From the NCBI GenBank assembly GCA_024653965.1, contig JANLGW010000149.1:1-64000 (forward strand): a stretch of 64,000 nucleotides of DNA, in the 5' to 3' direction. Below the pieces are notes generated by a model, which had not been told where the DNA came from, searched no databases, and saw only the letters and a list, made by a program, of their open reading frames with translations. This DNA comes from Rhodospirillales bacterium. Its GTDB lineage: Bacteria > Pseudomonadota > Alphaproteobacteria > Rhodospirillales > Magnetovibrionaceae. How positions within the stretch are numbered: position 1 is the first letter of the stretch; every line of letters starts with the position of its first letter. The position numbers and the translations under genes are program-made. This document shows positions 7,455 to 17,034 of the stretch, piece by piece.

Positions 7455-9041
7455 ATGTCGACACACACGAACCCCGATGAAAAGGCATTGCCGCCCGCTG
7501 AGCCGAGCGGGTCGGATCGGGTTGCGCTCGATGTGTATCGTCAAGCCATTGAACATGTGTCGGTGGCGGCGTCCATTACCGATGTTAACGCCAACATTCT
7601 TTATGCCAACCCTGCGTTTGAACGTTTGACCGGATACAGTCAATTGGAAGTGCGCGGGCATAATGAATCGCTGCTTTCCGATAAAGCCACTCCGCCAGAA
7701 GTTTATCGGGATTTATGGAAGACCATTTCGTCGGGTGAGGTGTGGAAAGGCCGCTTGGTCAACCGCCGCAAGAACGGTACGCCATACCTAGCAGACCTTA
7801 CCGTCGTGCCGGTGTTGGATGAAGCGGGCCGGGTGAAGCATTTTCTGGGCATGCACCACGACGTTACCGACCAGCATCAACTGGAACGTCGGGTTGAAAA
7901 CCAAGATGCCTTGTTGAGCTCGATCATCGAAGCGGCTCCTGTATTGATCGCGTTGGTCAATATCGAAGGCGAAGTGATGTTCTCGAATCCTGCTTATAAA
8001 ATGCTGCGGCGTGATTTGCAGGGCGAGAACGTGGCCGCGCATTTTCTCGATGCCTTTAGGGAAAGTTTGAGCGTTAGCCTTCACGATATGTGTGAAAAGG
8101 GCTTTGATTTTTCCGCCGTCGAGGTGCGGGTGAATTTAAGCGACGACGAAACGCGTTGGTTTGCATGTACCGCAAGCAAGGTGCAAGAGCACGATATGAG
8201 CGCCGCAGGATATTTTACCAAAGATGGCCGTGCGGGTCTGTTATTGGTCGCTAGCGACATCACGTTGCAGCGCCGCCGCTATGAAGAGGCGCGCACCAAC
8301 GCCGTGCGTGCGTTGATGGCCGAGCAGCAGATGGTGCAGGGCATGCGCGAGGTCATTTCCGGCGCGATTTTCCAGATGCAAGGCCCCCTGAACGTGATGA
8401 GCGCCGCCGCGCAGATGTTGGAGCGTCAGGGTGAAAACGGCCACGATGCGCCGTTGAAGGCCCCGATCCATGAAATGCTGAATGCCGGAAATGCGGCCCT
8501 AGAAAGGCTGAAAGCTGCCATGCCGCGTACCGCCGATGAACCGGTCGGGCCGGTTAACATCAATGAATTGGTGCGTGAAGTTCTCGACATTTCCATTGAT
8601 GGCTTGTTGCGCCAGGGGATTTTCGTCGATTGGCGCCCCGCCCAGATATTGCCCAACATTCCCGGACGCCCCAATGCCCTGCGCTCGATGATCAAGTATC
8701 TGGTGGATAATGCCATTCTCGCCATTAAGGACGGCGGTTCCGGGCGTGAAGTGGTCATCATCACCGGCACCACCTCAGATGGCGACGTAAAGCTGGAGGT
8801 TCGCGATTTCGGGCCGGGCCTGCAGGGCGATTTGCGCCTAAAGATCTATGAGCCATTTTTCACCGCATGGAAAAAGACGCGCTCCCGCCCCGGCATGGGC
8901 TTGGTGTTGGCGCGTCAGATCGTGACCGACCAGGGCGGCAGCCTGGAAATTGAAAATGTTATGTCTGGGGGCTGCAAGGCCGAAGTGGTGTTGGCCGCCG
9001 ATGGCCTTGGCCATGACCCTGATTATGAGCAGGAAGGATAA
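7455..9041 (+). CDS. nifL: Nitrogen fixation regulatory flavoprotein NifL
   Basis: NifL is the anti-activator that binds and inhibits NifA when oxygen or fixed nitrogen is present. The order is PAS1 (about residues 30-140, with YANPAFERLTGYS, the LVNRRKNGTPYLADLTV stretch and GMHHDVTD, as in redox-sensing FAD-PAS domains), PAS2 (about 150-265), a helical linker with GMREVISGAIFQMQGPLN, and a GHKL ATPase-like domain with YLVDNAILAI, RDFGPGL and RPGMGLVLARQI. It resembles Azotobacter NifL along its length. The His of the equivalent Azotobacter H-box (AIHRLQGP) is Phe here, so it is not a phosphotransfer kinase. The start at 7455 has GGAG upstream. It is co-transcribed with nifA seven bases downstream. 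Confidence 0.92.
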   Translation: MSTHTNPDEKALPPAEPSGSDRVALDVYRQAIEHVSVAASITDVNANILYANPAFERLTGYSQLEVRGHNESLLSDKATPPEVYRDLWKTISSGEVWKGRLVNRRKNGTPYLADLTVVPVLDEAGRVKHFLGMHHDVTDQHQLERRVENQDALLSSIIEAAPVLIALVNIEGEVMFSNPAYKMLRRDLQGENVAAHFLDAFRESLSVSLHDMCEKGFDFSAVEVRVNLSDDETRWFACTASKVQEHDMSAAGYFTKDGRAGLLLVASDITLQRRRYEEARTNAVRALMAEQQMVQGMREVISGAIFQMQGPLNVMSAAAQMLERQGENGHDAPLKAPIHEMLNAGNAALERLKAAMPRTADEPVGPVNINELVREVLDISIDGLLRQGIFVDWRPAQILPNIPGRPNALRSMIKYLVDNAILAIKDGGSGREVVIITGTTSDGDVKLEVRDFGPGLQGDLRLKIYEPFFTAWKKTRSRPGMGLVLARQIVTDQGGSLEIENVMSGGCKAEVVLAADGLGHDPDYEQEG

Positions 9042-9048
9042 GGTCCAG

Positions 9049-10614
9049 ATGACGGACGACGCGGACGCGTGCGAAATGGTCAAAACGGACATGGAAACCT
9101 TGTTTAAGGTGAGCCAGGTACTCAGCCGTTCGCCCAACATGCGTGAAACTTTGCAAGAGGTTCTTAGCCTGCTCCATGAATTGGATGGCTTTACCAACGG
9201 CATGATCAGTCTGCTCGATCACGAAAGCGGCGATCTGATTTTGCGGGTTGCCCATAAGGAAGGCGTGGCATCTCTGGAAAGCGTTTCATATCGTCCCGGC
9301 GAAGGCGTGGTCGGTGAAATCATTGAAACCTGCGTGCCGGTGATTGTGCCGAAAATCGCTCGTGAGCCTAAGTTCTTAGGGCGTACCGGCTTTTACGACA
9401 GTCAGTTGCCGTTTATCGGCGTACCTATCTTTGCCGGCGATGCGCCGATGGGCGTTTTGGCCGCGCAGCCGATTTGCGAGCCGGCGCAATTGGAAGGCCG
9501 CGCCAAGTTTTTGGAAATGATTGCCAACCTGATCGCCCAAACGGTTCGTTTGTGGATGCAGTTGGAAAGTGAAACCCGCGAATTGAAGGAACAGTGCAAT
9601 ACCCTGCGCCGCGCGGTGAAACACGAACACGGTTTTAACAATATCGTTGGGCGCTCCGGTGTCATGCGCAAGGTTTTTGAACAGGTGCGTCTGGTTTCGG
9701 CGTGGAATACCACCGTGTTGATCCGTGGCGAAAGCGGTACCGGTAAAGAGCTGGTGGCCAATGCCATTCATTACAACAGCCCGCGCGCCAATGGTCCGTT
9801 CATTAAATTGAACTGCGCCGCATTGCCCGACAATTTGTTGGAAAGCGAATTGTTCGGTCACGAAAAAGGCGCGTTTACGGGTGCCAATATGCAGCGCAAG
9901 GGGCGGTTTGAACTGGCCGATGGTGGCACGCTGTTTTTGGATGAAATCGGCGAAATTTCTTCAACTTTTCAGGCCAAGCTGCTGCGCATTTTGCAAGAGG
10001 GCGAGTTCGAACGGGTGGGTGGGTCCAAAACGCTTAACGTTGACGTGCGTGTTATTGCCGCGACCAATCGTGATTTGGAAGACGAAGTGGAGCGGGGCGA
10101 TTTCCGCGAAGATTTGTATTACCGCTTGAACGTCATGCCCATTAACATGCCGCCGTTGCGGGAACGCGCCGAAGATATCCCCGATTTGGCGCGTTTTTTG
10201 GTCAGTAAAATCGCCAAGATCCAACGTCGTAATCTTGATATTACCGATAGCGCGGTGCGTGTTTTGGCCCGCCATGCCTGGCCCGGCAACGTGCGTGAGC
10301 TGGAAAACACCTTAGAGCGCGCCGCAATTATGAGCGAAAACGGAGTGATCGATCGGGACGTTATCGCGTTGTCTGGATTGACGGATCGCGGCGGTGGGGC
10401 GATGGTTTCTACCACGCCTGCCGCATTTGCAGCACCAGCATCATCGCCGAAGATTGATGTGAACGATCCCAATTTGGATGAGCGTGAACGCGTCATCGCT
10501 GCACTGGAGGAAGCGGGTTGGGTGCAGGCCAAAGCAGCCCGGCTTTTGGACATGACCCCGCGTCAAATCGCTTATCGTATTCAAACGCTCAACATTAAAG
10601 TTAGACAGATATAG
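9049..10614 (+). CDS. nifA: Nif-specific sigma-54 activator NifA
   Basis: NifA activates sigma-54 RNA polymerase at nif promoters. The order is an N-terminal GAF domain (about 25-175), an AAA+ domain (about 198-430) with Walker A GESGTGKE, the sigma-54 contact loop GAFTGA and Walker [12 protein letters not shown], and a C-terminal Fis-type helix-turn-helix ([20 protein letters not shown]). The linker between AAA+ and HTH (about residues 440-480) contains no Cys, so the C-x4-C oxygen-sensing motif of rhizobial-type NifA is missing; control should come from NifL. I use the ATG at 9049 rather than the earlier in-frame ATG inside nifL. TGT-N10-ACA sites across the window are its expected targets. 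Confidence 0.95.
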   Translation: MTDDADACEMVKTDMETLFKVSQVLSRSPNMRETLQEVLSLLHELDGFTNGMISLLDHESGDLILRVAHKEGVASLESVSYRPGEGVVGEIIETCVPVIVPKIAREPKFLGRTGFYDSQLPFIGVPIFAGDAPMGVLAAQPICEPAQLEGRAKFLEMIANLIAQTVRLWMQLESETRELKEQCNTLRRAVKHEHGFNNIVGRSGVMRKVFEQVRLVSAWNTTVLIRGESGTGKELVANAIHYNSPRANGPFIKLNCAALPDNLLESELFGHEKGAFTGANMQRKGRFELADGGTLFLDEIGEISSTFQAKLLRILQEGEFERVGGSKTLNVDVRVIAATNRDLEDEVERGDFREDLYYRLNVMPINMPPLRERAEDIPDLARFLVSKIAKIQRRNLDITDSAVRVLARHAWPGNVRELENTLERAAIMSENGVIDRDVIALSGLTDRGGGAMVSTTPAAFAAPASSPKIDVNDPNLDERERVIAALEEAGWVQAKAARLLDMTPRQIAYRIQTLNIKVRQI

Positions 10615-10624
10615 GCCCAATCTG

Positions 10625-11878
10625 ATGAACTTATCACTGCTCCATCATGCTTCGCTCCCGCCACGCGATGAGCTGGAAACATTTCGAGATATTTTCGAAA
10701 ATGCCAGCATCGGTATTTTTCAAAGCACCCCGCAGGGCCGTTATGTGCGGGTCAACCCTGCCTTGGCGGTTATGTATGGATATTTCAATGTGCGAAGTCT
10801 TATGGAGGCGATGACGGATATTCGCCATCAACTTTATGTCGATCCGGGCCGCCGCGAAGAGTTTGTCGAAACGCTTTTAAGCAATGGTTCGGTGGAGAAT
10901 TTCGAAAGCGAGGTATATCGCCGCGACGGTTCGACCATCTGGATTTCCGAAAGCTCGCGTATCGTTTACGACGAAGAAGGCAACATCTTATATTTCGAGG
11001 GGTTCGTCAAAAACGTCACGCAAAGGGTCAAGTTGGAACGGCAAGTCGCTGAGTTCACCCAGACTCTGGAACAGCGGGTGCAAAAGCGTACCCGCGAACT
11101 GCTGCTTGAAATTGAACGCCGTCGCTTGGCGGAAGTTTCCCTGAAAAATGCGTTGCAAGAGGCTGAGGCCGCGACCGAGGCAAAAAGCCGGTTTCTTGCA
11201 TCCATGTCGCATGAATTGCGCACCCCCTTGAATGCCGTGATCGGCTTTGCCGATGCAATGGTGGCAGAAATTTCAGGCCCGATAGAACCTCCGCAATACG
11301 CTGAATATGTGGATATCATCAAGTCGTCGGGCACGCTGTTGTTGGATTTGATCAACGATATTTTGGATCTGTCCAAAATTAATGCCGGAGCGGTGGAACT
11401 CAATTGCGATATCGTCGACGTTTCCGCGTTGATTTTGGATTGTTTGGATTTGACCAGCCATCGCGCCATGGAAGCCGGTGTGGTGCTGGAACCGATTAAT
11501 GATGGCAAGATCGACACAACGATCCAGGCCGATCCGCGCCGTTTGAAGCAGATTATTTTGAATCTGCTCACCAACGCCATCAAATACACGCCTGCAGGTG
11601 GGCGCGTTACCTCTCAAGTCAATGTTGGCGATAAAGGATGTCTGTGCATTCGCATAACGGATACCGGTGTGGGCATCGCACCGGAAAATATCGACAAGGT
11701 GCTGAGCGAGTATGGCCAAGCCGAACACGGCCTTGACCACGTGGTGGAAGGAACGGGCTTGGGCCTGCCCATTACCAAAAAATTGGTGGAACTCCATGGC
11801 GGTAAACTGACGATAGAAAGCGTCTTGGGCGAGGGTACGACGGTTACGGTTTGTCTGCCTCCAGAAGGTACCAAGTAA
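10625..11878 (+). CDS. PAS-domain sensor histidine kinase in the nifLA operon
   Basis: A soluble sensor kinase with no membrane segments. A PAS domain (about residues 18-130, with FENASIGIF and YVRVNPALAVMYGY) is followed by a coiled coil (QTLEQRVQKRTRELLLEIE, about 135-185), HisKA with phospho-acceptor MSHELRTPLNAVIGF (about 195) and a HATPase domain with NLLTNAIKYTPAGG, DTGVGI and GTGLGLPI. It begins 10 bases after nifA, so it is part of the same transcript. No response regulator lies nearby, so its partner is unknown. Context suggests it feeds redox, oxygen or nitrogen status into nif control; this is inference. The ribosome site is weak. Confidence 0.85.
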   Translation: MNLSLLHHASLPPRDELETFRDIFENASIGIFQSTPQGRYVRVNPALAVMYGYFNVRSLMEAMTDIRHQLYVDPGRREEFVETLLSNGSVENFESEVYRRDGSTIWISESSRIVYDEEGNILYFEGFVKNVTQRVKLERQVAEFTQTLEQRVQKRTRELLLEIERRRLAEVSLKNALQEAEAATEAKSRFLASMSHELRTPLNAVIGFADAMVAEISGPIEPPQYAEYVDIIKSSGTLLLDLINDILDLSKINAGAVELNCDIVDVSALILDCLDLTSHRAMEAGVVLEPINDGKIDTTIQADPRRLKQIILNLLTNAIKYTPAGGRVTSQVNVGDKGCLCIRITDTGVGIAPENIDKVLSEYGQAEHGLDHVVEGTGLGLPITKKLVELHGGKLTIESVLGEGTTVTVCLPPEGTK

Positions 11879-11888
11879 GCCTGTGCAT

Positions 11889-11904
11889 TGTCGCATATGC
11901 GACA
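11889..11904 (+). promoter_or_regulatory. NifA upstream activator site for nifB
   Basis: TGTCGCATATGCGACA, a perfect 16-base palindrome of the TGT-N10-ACA type. It is centred about 74 bases upstream of the nifB -24 element. Confidence 0.85.
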
Positions 11905-11968
11905 ATGAGGACATCGCGTCGTTCCTTGTAAATAATAATAATAACAATACATTAGCGCGATAATGCCT

Positions 11969-11985
11969 CTGGCACGGACCTTGCG
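11969..11985 (+). promoter_or_regulatory. Sigma-54 promoter of the nifB operon
   Basis: CTGGCACGGACCTTGCG is a full consensus RpoN promoter (TGGCACG-N4-TTGC). It should drive nifB, two ferredoxin genes, nifQ and draG. Confidence 0.9.
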
Positions 11986-12030
11986 ATACTCCTTTCAACA
12001 CCATCTTCGGGTGAACAGAAAGGGCGCGAC

Positions 12031-13542
12031 ATGGAACTGAAGGTCCTCGGTCAAGATAACAGCAAGTCGGCGAGCGCCCCTGCGGGCGGGTGCAGTTCCG
12101 GCACCTGCGGTAGCAGCGAAGATGGCATGGGCCATCTGCCCGATCATGTGCGCCAAAAGGTTCACAATCACCCCTGTTATTCCGAAGAAGCGCATCATTT
12201 TTATGCCCGTATGCACGTCGCCGTAGCGCCTGCGTGCAACATTCAGTGCCATTATTGCAATCGTAAATACGATTGCGCCAATGAAAGCCGCCCCGGCGTG
12301 GTTTCCGAATTGCTCAGCCCCGACCAGGCCGCGAAAAAAGTGTTGGCCGTGGCCAGTGAAATTCCACAGATGACGGTATTGGGCGTGGCCGGTCCTGGTG
12401 ATCCGCTGGCCAACCCGGAACGCACCTTTTCCACGTTCCGTCAAATTGCCGATAAAGCTCCCGACATTAAGCTCTGCCTATCCACCAACGGCTTGGCGTT
12501 GCCCGACCACATCGATGAAATCGTGGCGCTGAATGTAGATCACGTCACCATCACCATCAATTGCGTGGATCCGGAAGTCGGCGCGAAAATTTATCCTTGG
12601 GTGTTTTGGAACAACAAACGCATCAAGGGCGCCAAGGGGGCGAAGATTTTGATCGAGCGCCAGCAACAGGGCCTAGAAATGCTGATCGAGCGCGGCATTT
12701 TGGTGAAGGTGAACTCCGTCTTGATCCCCGGCGTGAACGACGAGCACTTGAAGGAAGTTTCAAAAATCGTCAAAGCCAAGGGCACATTTTTGCACAACGT
12801 CATGCCGTTGATCGCCGAAGCTGAGCACGGCACTTTTTACGGCGTGATGGGTCAGCGTGGCCCCAATAAACAAGAATTGAGTGATTTGCAGGATGCCTGT
12901 GCGGGTGACATGAACATGATGCGTCACTGCCGCCAGTGCCGCGCCGATGCGGTGGGCCTGTTGGGCGAAGATCGCGGCCAGGAATTTACACTCGATAAAA
13001 TTGATGTCTTGGATATAGATTATGCAGCAGCCATGGAAAAACGCGCACATGTTCATGCGGGCATCGAAGCGCATCGTGACGCTCTTCGTGCCGAAAAGGC
13101 TGAAAAAACATCGATTGATTTGATTGCGCCGCAGGGTACGCCGCCGGCACGCATCGCCGTCACCACCAAGGGCGGCGGCGTGATCAACGAACACTTTGGT
13201 CATGCCAAGGAATTTTTGGTTTACGAAGCCTCGCCCGAAGGGGTGCGCTTCATCGGCCCGCGCAAAGTTGAAAATGCTTATTGCGTCGGTCCCGACGTTT
13301 GTCCGGCCGGTGAAGAGAAAGGTACGGTACTGGATGCCATTTTGGCGGCGCTGGACGATTGCTCCGCCGTGCTGTCGGCCAAAGTGGGAATTGAGCCGTG
13401 GTCGCGCTTGGAAGACGCAGGCATTACGCCCAGCGGTGAATTCGCCATGGATGAAATCGACGAGGCAGTTAAAGGCATGTACCTGCAGCTGATTGAGCAA
13501 GGTTGGTCCGGCAAGGACCTGGATGTTCGGGCCGTGGGTTAA
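12031..13542 (+). CDS. nifB: FeMo-cofactor biosynthesis radical SAM protein NifB
   Basis: NifB builds the 8Fe-9S-C core (NifB-co) of the FeMo-cofactor by radical SAM chemistry. The radical SAM motif is CNIQCHYCNRKYDC (about residue 70), followed by the SAM-fold features GVAGPGDPLANPE, LSTNGLALP and VNSVLIPGVND, and the later Cys-rich RHCRQCRADAVG. From about residue 365 there is a C-terminal NifX/NafY-like domain (ARIAVTTKGGGVINEHFGHA), so this is the two-domain type. The Cys-rich N-terminal tail (GGCSSGTCGSS) is common in proteobacterial NifB. It begins 47 bases after the sigma-54 promoter. Confidence 0.97.
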   Translation: MELKVLGQDNSKSASAPAGGCSSGTCGSSEDGMGHLPDHVRQKVHNHPCYSEEAHHFYARMHVAVAPACNIQCHYCNRKYDCANESRPGVVSELLSPDQAAKKVLAVASEIPQMTVLGVAGPGDPLANPERTFSTFRQIADKAPDIKLCLSTNGLALPDHIDEIVALNVDHVTITINCVDPEVGAKIYPWVFWNNKRIKGAKGAKILIERQQQGLEMLIERGILVKVNSVLIPGVNDEHLKEVSKIVKAKGTFLHNVMPLIAEAEHGTFYGVMGQRGPNKQELSDLQDACAGDMNMMRHCRQCRADAVGLLGEDRGQEFTLDKIDVLDIDYAAAMEKRAHVHAGIEAHRDALRAEKAEKTSIDLIAPQGTPPARIAVTTKGGGVINEHFGHAKEFLVYEASPEGVRFIGPRKVENAYCVGPDVCPAGEEKGTVLDAILAALDDCSAVLSAKVGIEPWSRLEDAGITPSGEFAMDEIDEAVKGMYLQLIEQGWSGKDLDVRAVG

Positions 13543-13569
13543 GGGCCGTGGCTTAAGGGAGGCTATCGT

Positions 13570-14135
<566 letters not shown>

Positions 14136-14140
14136 GTGTT

Positions 14141-14704
14141 ATGTTGAATCCGCACCTGAAGGAACGTACCCGCCATCGTATGTTGAACCGTGCGCGCGGA
14201 CAGGGCAATGATGCCGCATTGGCGGCGATGGTGTTGAGCGCGCGCCATGGCCAAAGCGCGCTGGGGGGGTGGTTAGGTCTTTCGGCGGGGGAATTTGCGC
14301 GCTTGGTGCGGCGGCATTTCCCTGGCGTCAAAATCCCTACTGGTGTGTATTCGTCTTTGCAACGGCCGAAGGCGCGATCCTTGGAATGGGATGAATTGCG
14401 TCATCTGTTGCGCAGTCATCGTGCGGGCCGGGATGTGTCGGAATTGTTCATCGTCGATATCGTGTGCTCGGCGTGTTTGGGTTCGGATCATTTGTGGCAG
14501 GATTTGGGGCTGTTCAATCGAACGGAGCTCAGTCAGTTGATGTGGCGCAATTTCCCCACCTTAGCGGCGCGCAACATCCACGACATGAAATGGAAAAAAT
14601 TTCTCTACAAGCAGCTGTGCATCGCAGAGGGCATTTATGTCTGCCGCGCGCCATCGTGCGAGGAGTGCACCGACTATGCCGTCTGCTTCGGCTCGGAAGA
14701 TTGA
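14141..14704 (+). CDS. nifQ: NifQ, molybdenum donor for FeMo-cofactor
   Basis: NifQ carries a Mo-Fe-S cluster and supplies Mo to the NifE-NifN/NifH cofactor machinery. The C-terminal signature C-x4-C-x2-C-x5-C is present (CRAPSCEECTDYAVC), and the helical body has the family WRNFP and MKWKKFLYKQL segments. I place the start at the ATG at 14141, just after the ferredoxin stop, because the upstream in-frame start lies inside that gene. The length of 188 residues is typical. Its last 29 bases overlap draG in another frame. Confidence 0.93.
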   Translation: MLNPHLKERTRHRMLNRARGQGNDAALAAMVLSARHGQSALGGWLGLSAGEFARLVRRHFPGVKIPTGVYSSLQRPKARSLEWDELRHLLRSHRAGRDVSELFIVDIVCSACLGSDHLWQDLGLFNRTELSQLMWRNFPTLAARNIHDMKWKKFLYKQLCIAEGIYVCRAPSCEECTDYAVCFGSED

Positions 14705-15641
14705 TCGTGTTGCTTTCGATCCCGATGGACTGATCAACCGAGCGCGGGGCGCGTACTTGGGTTTGGCCATTGGTGACGCTTTGGGCGCAACGGTGGAATT
14801 TATGACGCCGCGTGAAATCGCACATGTTCATGGGCAGCATAAAGATATTCAAGGTGGTGGGTGGCTGAACCTAAAACCCGGTCAAATTACGGACGACACG
14901 GAAATGTCCCTGGCTTTGGGGAACGCCATTCTGTTGGAGGGGGGCTTTCGCGCTAAAACCATCGCCCAGGCCTTTGATGGATGGTTGAAAACCAAACCCG
15001 TCGATGTTGGCCATACGGTGCGCCGTGGCATCGTGCGGTTCCGCACCGATGGCAGCACCCATGCTAAAGAAGACGAATATGACGCCGGGAACGGTGCGGT
15101 GATGCGCGCCCTTCCGGTGGCTTTGGCGACGTTGGGCGCGTCGGATGAGGATGGGGCGCGGGCGGCAAAATTGCAGGCTCACGTTACCCACAACGCGCCC
15201 TTGGCCGATTTAGGATTATTGGCGGTCGTGCGCATGGTGCAGCGCGCCATGATGAACAGCGCCAAGGCGTATGGCGATATGCTTAAAATCGCCCATGCTC
15301 TGGCGGCGCAGTCCGCGCATTATGATTTCACCAAGAAACCACAGCTTAACCCCAGTGGTTTTTTGCCCGATACGTTGCGCGCCGTTTTTCAGGCGTTCGC
15401 GCGAACCGATGGCTTCGAAGCGGCATTGATCGAGGTGGTCAACCGGGGCGGCGACGCCGATACCACGGGGGCAATTTTAGGCTATATCGCCGGCGCGCTT
15501 TATGGCGCTAAGGCTATCCCATCACGTTGGCTCACTGCATTGGACGTCAAGGTGCATGATGCGTGTGAGGAGCAGGCTTTGCAATTGCTGGAGTTGTCGC
15601 CGATTTTGAGCGGCAAGGCCGTGCGCTTCATTCCAGATTGA
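14676..15641 (+). CDS. draG: Dinitrogenase reductase-activating glycohydrolase DraG
   Basis: DraG removes ADP-ribose from the modified arginine of NifH, restoring nitrogenase activity. It belongs to the ADP-ribosylglycohydrolase family with a binuclear Mn site. The metal-binding motifs are visible: GLAIGDALGATVEF, ITDDTEMSLALG and GGDADTTGAILGY. The start at 14676 is preceded by GAGGAG; an upstream in-frame ATG (14637) lies deeper in nifQ. It closes the nifB operon, away from draT, and its 3' end overlaps the convergent hemerythrin gene by 14 bases. In classic systems draT and draG are adjacent, so this split is unusual. Confidence 0.95.
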   Translation: MPSASARKIDRVAFDPDGLINRARGAYLGLAIGDALGATVEFMTPREIAHVHGQHKDIQGGGWLNLKPGQITDDTEMSLALGNAILLEGGFRAKTIAQAFDGWLKTKPVDVGHTVRRGIVRFRTDGSTHAKEDEYDAGNGAVMRALPVALATLGASDEDGARAAKLQAHVTHNAPLADLGLLAVVRMVQRAMMNSAKAYGDMLKIAHALAAQSAHYDFTKKPQLNPSGFLPDTLRAVFQAFARTDGFEAALIEVVNRGGDADTTGAILGYIAGALYGAKAIPSRWLTALDVKVHDACEEQALQLLELSPILSGKAVRFIPD

Positions 15642-16074
15642 GCGATATTTTCAAGTGCTGCGCCAATGCACTGTCCATGGTGACTAGGTGCAATTGAAAC
15701 CATTCGGGCATGTGGTTTTTGATGAATTCGCGGGGCATTCGTCTCCGTCCATGCTCGGCGCGCTCCAGCATTGCCTGCAGATCGCTTAGAACGCGTCGGT
15801 GTTCTTCAATGTGTTCGCGCATGGCTGAAAAGCCGGTTTCCTTCATCAGCTTTTCTTCTTGGGAAAAATGTTCATGGGTGTGGCGCACCAGTTCCTTGAA
15901 TAGGGCCACGAATACGCCGTCCGGCGTCGCGCCCAGTGCGGCCAGAATGCTAAGAAACTCCTGGTGATAACCATCCATGACCGGAACGCCCAAACCGATG
16001 CGCTCTTGCGACCACGTCAACAGGGGGTGCGGAGGGTCGGGTTCGGAGGTATCAAAAAAAGTCATATCGTTCAT
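15628..16074 (-). CDS. Bacteriohemerythrin (single domain)
   Basis: A 148-residue four-helix-bundle diiron protein that would bind O2 reversibly in the cytoplasm. The iron-ligand pattern is present in order: an N-terminal WSQERIGLGVPVMDGYHQEF (His), HTHEHFSQEEKLM (His and Glu), REHIEEHRRVL (His pair) and LHLVTMDSAL (His-x4-Asp). I use the ATG at 16074, which overlaps the stop of the SIR2-like gene by four bases (ATGA), so the pair is translationally coupled and shares a NifA/sigma-54 promoter. Hemerythrins are known to deliver or scavenge O2; here an oxygen buffer protecting nitrogenase or informing the partner protein is a reasonable inference. Confidence 0.88.
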   Translation of the reverse strand: MNDMTFFDTSEPDPPHPLLTWSQERIGLGVPVMDGYHQEFLSILAALGATPDGVFVALFKELVRHTHEHFSQEEKLMKETGFSAMREHIEEHRRVLSDLQAMLERAEHGRRRMPREFIKNHMPEWFQLHLVTMDSALAQHLKISLNLE

Positions 16075-16931
16075 GATGCGGCAACCCGGCGCGGGGCAGC
16101 GATGGTGAGCAGGTCGTCGACGCCTGCGTCCACGACTTCGAGCCCCAGCTTGGCGCAAAAGCGCTTTTCTTTGTCGGTGGCGTTTGGAATGAGCGCCCAG
16201 CCTTTTGGTTCGGCGGCGTCATAGATAATGTCACTTAACACCATGCGTTCGGTATCGCGGTTGAGCCGCATGCCCAGCAGCACATACTTAAGCCCCTTGC
16301 GCTTTTCTTTGAGAAAAGACGGAATGCCAAAACCGCCCATCAGTTCGGTGATATAGTCGACATAATCCGCATCCGATGCGATGTAGGTCGGGTCGGGCCG
16401 GGGGCTGCCCAAGGGTTTGAATAAGATGGGCAGGGCGGGATCAACCGCTTCGGGAGTGGTTGGCACGTATTTTTTGCCGTCGAAACTGTGCAATTCGAAG
16501 CGGTAGTTGGTGCCGCCGATGCGTGCGGTTCCGCGGATCAGCGTGTGGGGAGTTGCGGCATAGCTGTCTTGCAGCTGCGTGTCGCGATTGATGTCGATGA
16601 TGTATGCGGGTTTGAATTCCGCCAACAAATCGTGCAGCGGCGCGCGGGTCCAGGTTTTGTCACCGTAAAGCTGGGTCAGGAAGCGATTGATGAAGCTGCG
16701 TCCCTTTTTGAGTTCCAGGTTCATCGCGGCGCGGGGAAACTCGTACATCAGCTTAGGCGCCATGGGGCGGCCGTTGTTCATGGCCAAAATTAGGGAGTCG
16801 CTATCGGCGGGCATTGCCTCGCCAGTGTCGGTAGCGCGACAGCCCGCTAGAACGCCTGGCCCCAGATAGGGCACGGCATCGCCCTTTTGAATGAGCGTGA
16901 GCAGAGTTTGCAGGGTGGCTTCGCGGGTCAT
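16071..16931 (-). CDS. SIR2-like domain protein, nif-regulated
   Basis: A cytoplasmic protein of 287 residues that looks like a divergent SIR2/NAD-binding-fold protein. Near the N-terminus is a glycine loop (DAVPYLGPGVLAG), in the middle PAYIIDINRDTQLQDSY (compare the TTNYD strand of SIR2), and then LFKPLGSPRPDP, where a KLHGS-type motif would normally carry the catalytic His. That His appears to be Leu here, so deacylase activity is doubtful. NAD-binding or NADase-type activity is possible but unproven. The start at 16931 fits the sigma-54 promoter at 16975-16991; the upstream start at 16988 would overlap that promoter. It is coupled to the hemerythrin gene and lies between draG and draT. 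Confidence 0.65.
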   Translation of the reverse strand: MTREATLQTLLTLIQKGDAVPYLGPGVLAGCRATDTGEAMPADSDSLILAMNNGRPMAPKLMYEFPRAAMNLELKKGRSFINRFLTQLYGDKTWTRAPLHDLLAEFKPAYIIDINRDTQLQDSYAATPHTLIRGTARIGGTNYRFELHSFDGKKYVPTTPEAVDPALPILFKPLGSPRPDPTYIASDADYVDYITELMGGFGIPSFLKEKRKGLKYVLLGMRLNRDTERMVLSDIIYDAAEPKGWALIPNATDKEKRFCAKLGLEVVDAGVDDLLTIAAPRRVAAS

Positions 16932-16974
16932 GGGGGCGGCCTTTTGTTGCTGTTGCGGGCATTGCAACTGTCGT

Positions 16975-16991
16975 TGCAATAACCACACCAG
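16975..16991 (-). promoter_or_regulatory. Sigma-54 promoter of the SIR2-like/hemerythrin pair
   Basis: On the minus strand the bases read CTGGTGTGGTTATTGCA: GG, ten bases, then TTGC as in RpoN promoters, with a TGT in place of CAC. It lies 44 bases before the SIR2-like start. A NifA-type site is centred about 54 bases upstream, the same spacing seen at nifE and the iscA-type gene. Confidence 0.7.
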
Positions 16992-17034
16992 TTTAGGGGC
17001 CGTTATGAATCAAGATGTTAGGGGGATCATTGGA

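Noticed and set aside
8950-9048. Longer NifA reading frame beginning inside nifL
   Set aside because: The extra residues look like a nifL shadow translation, and the ATG at 9049 follows the nifL stop with an AAGG site.
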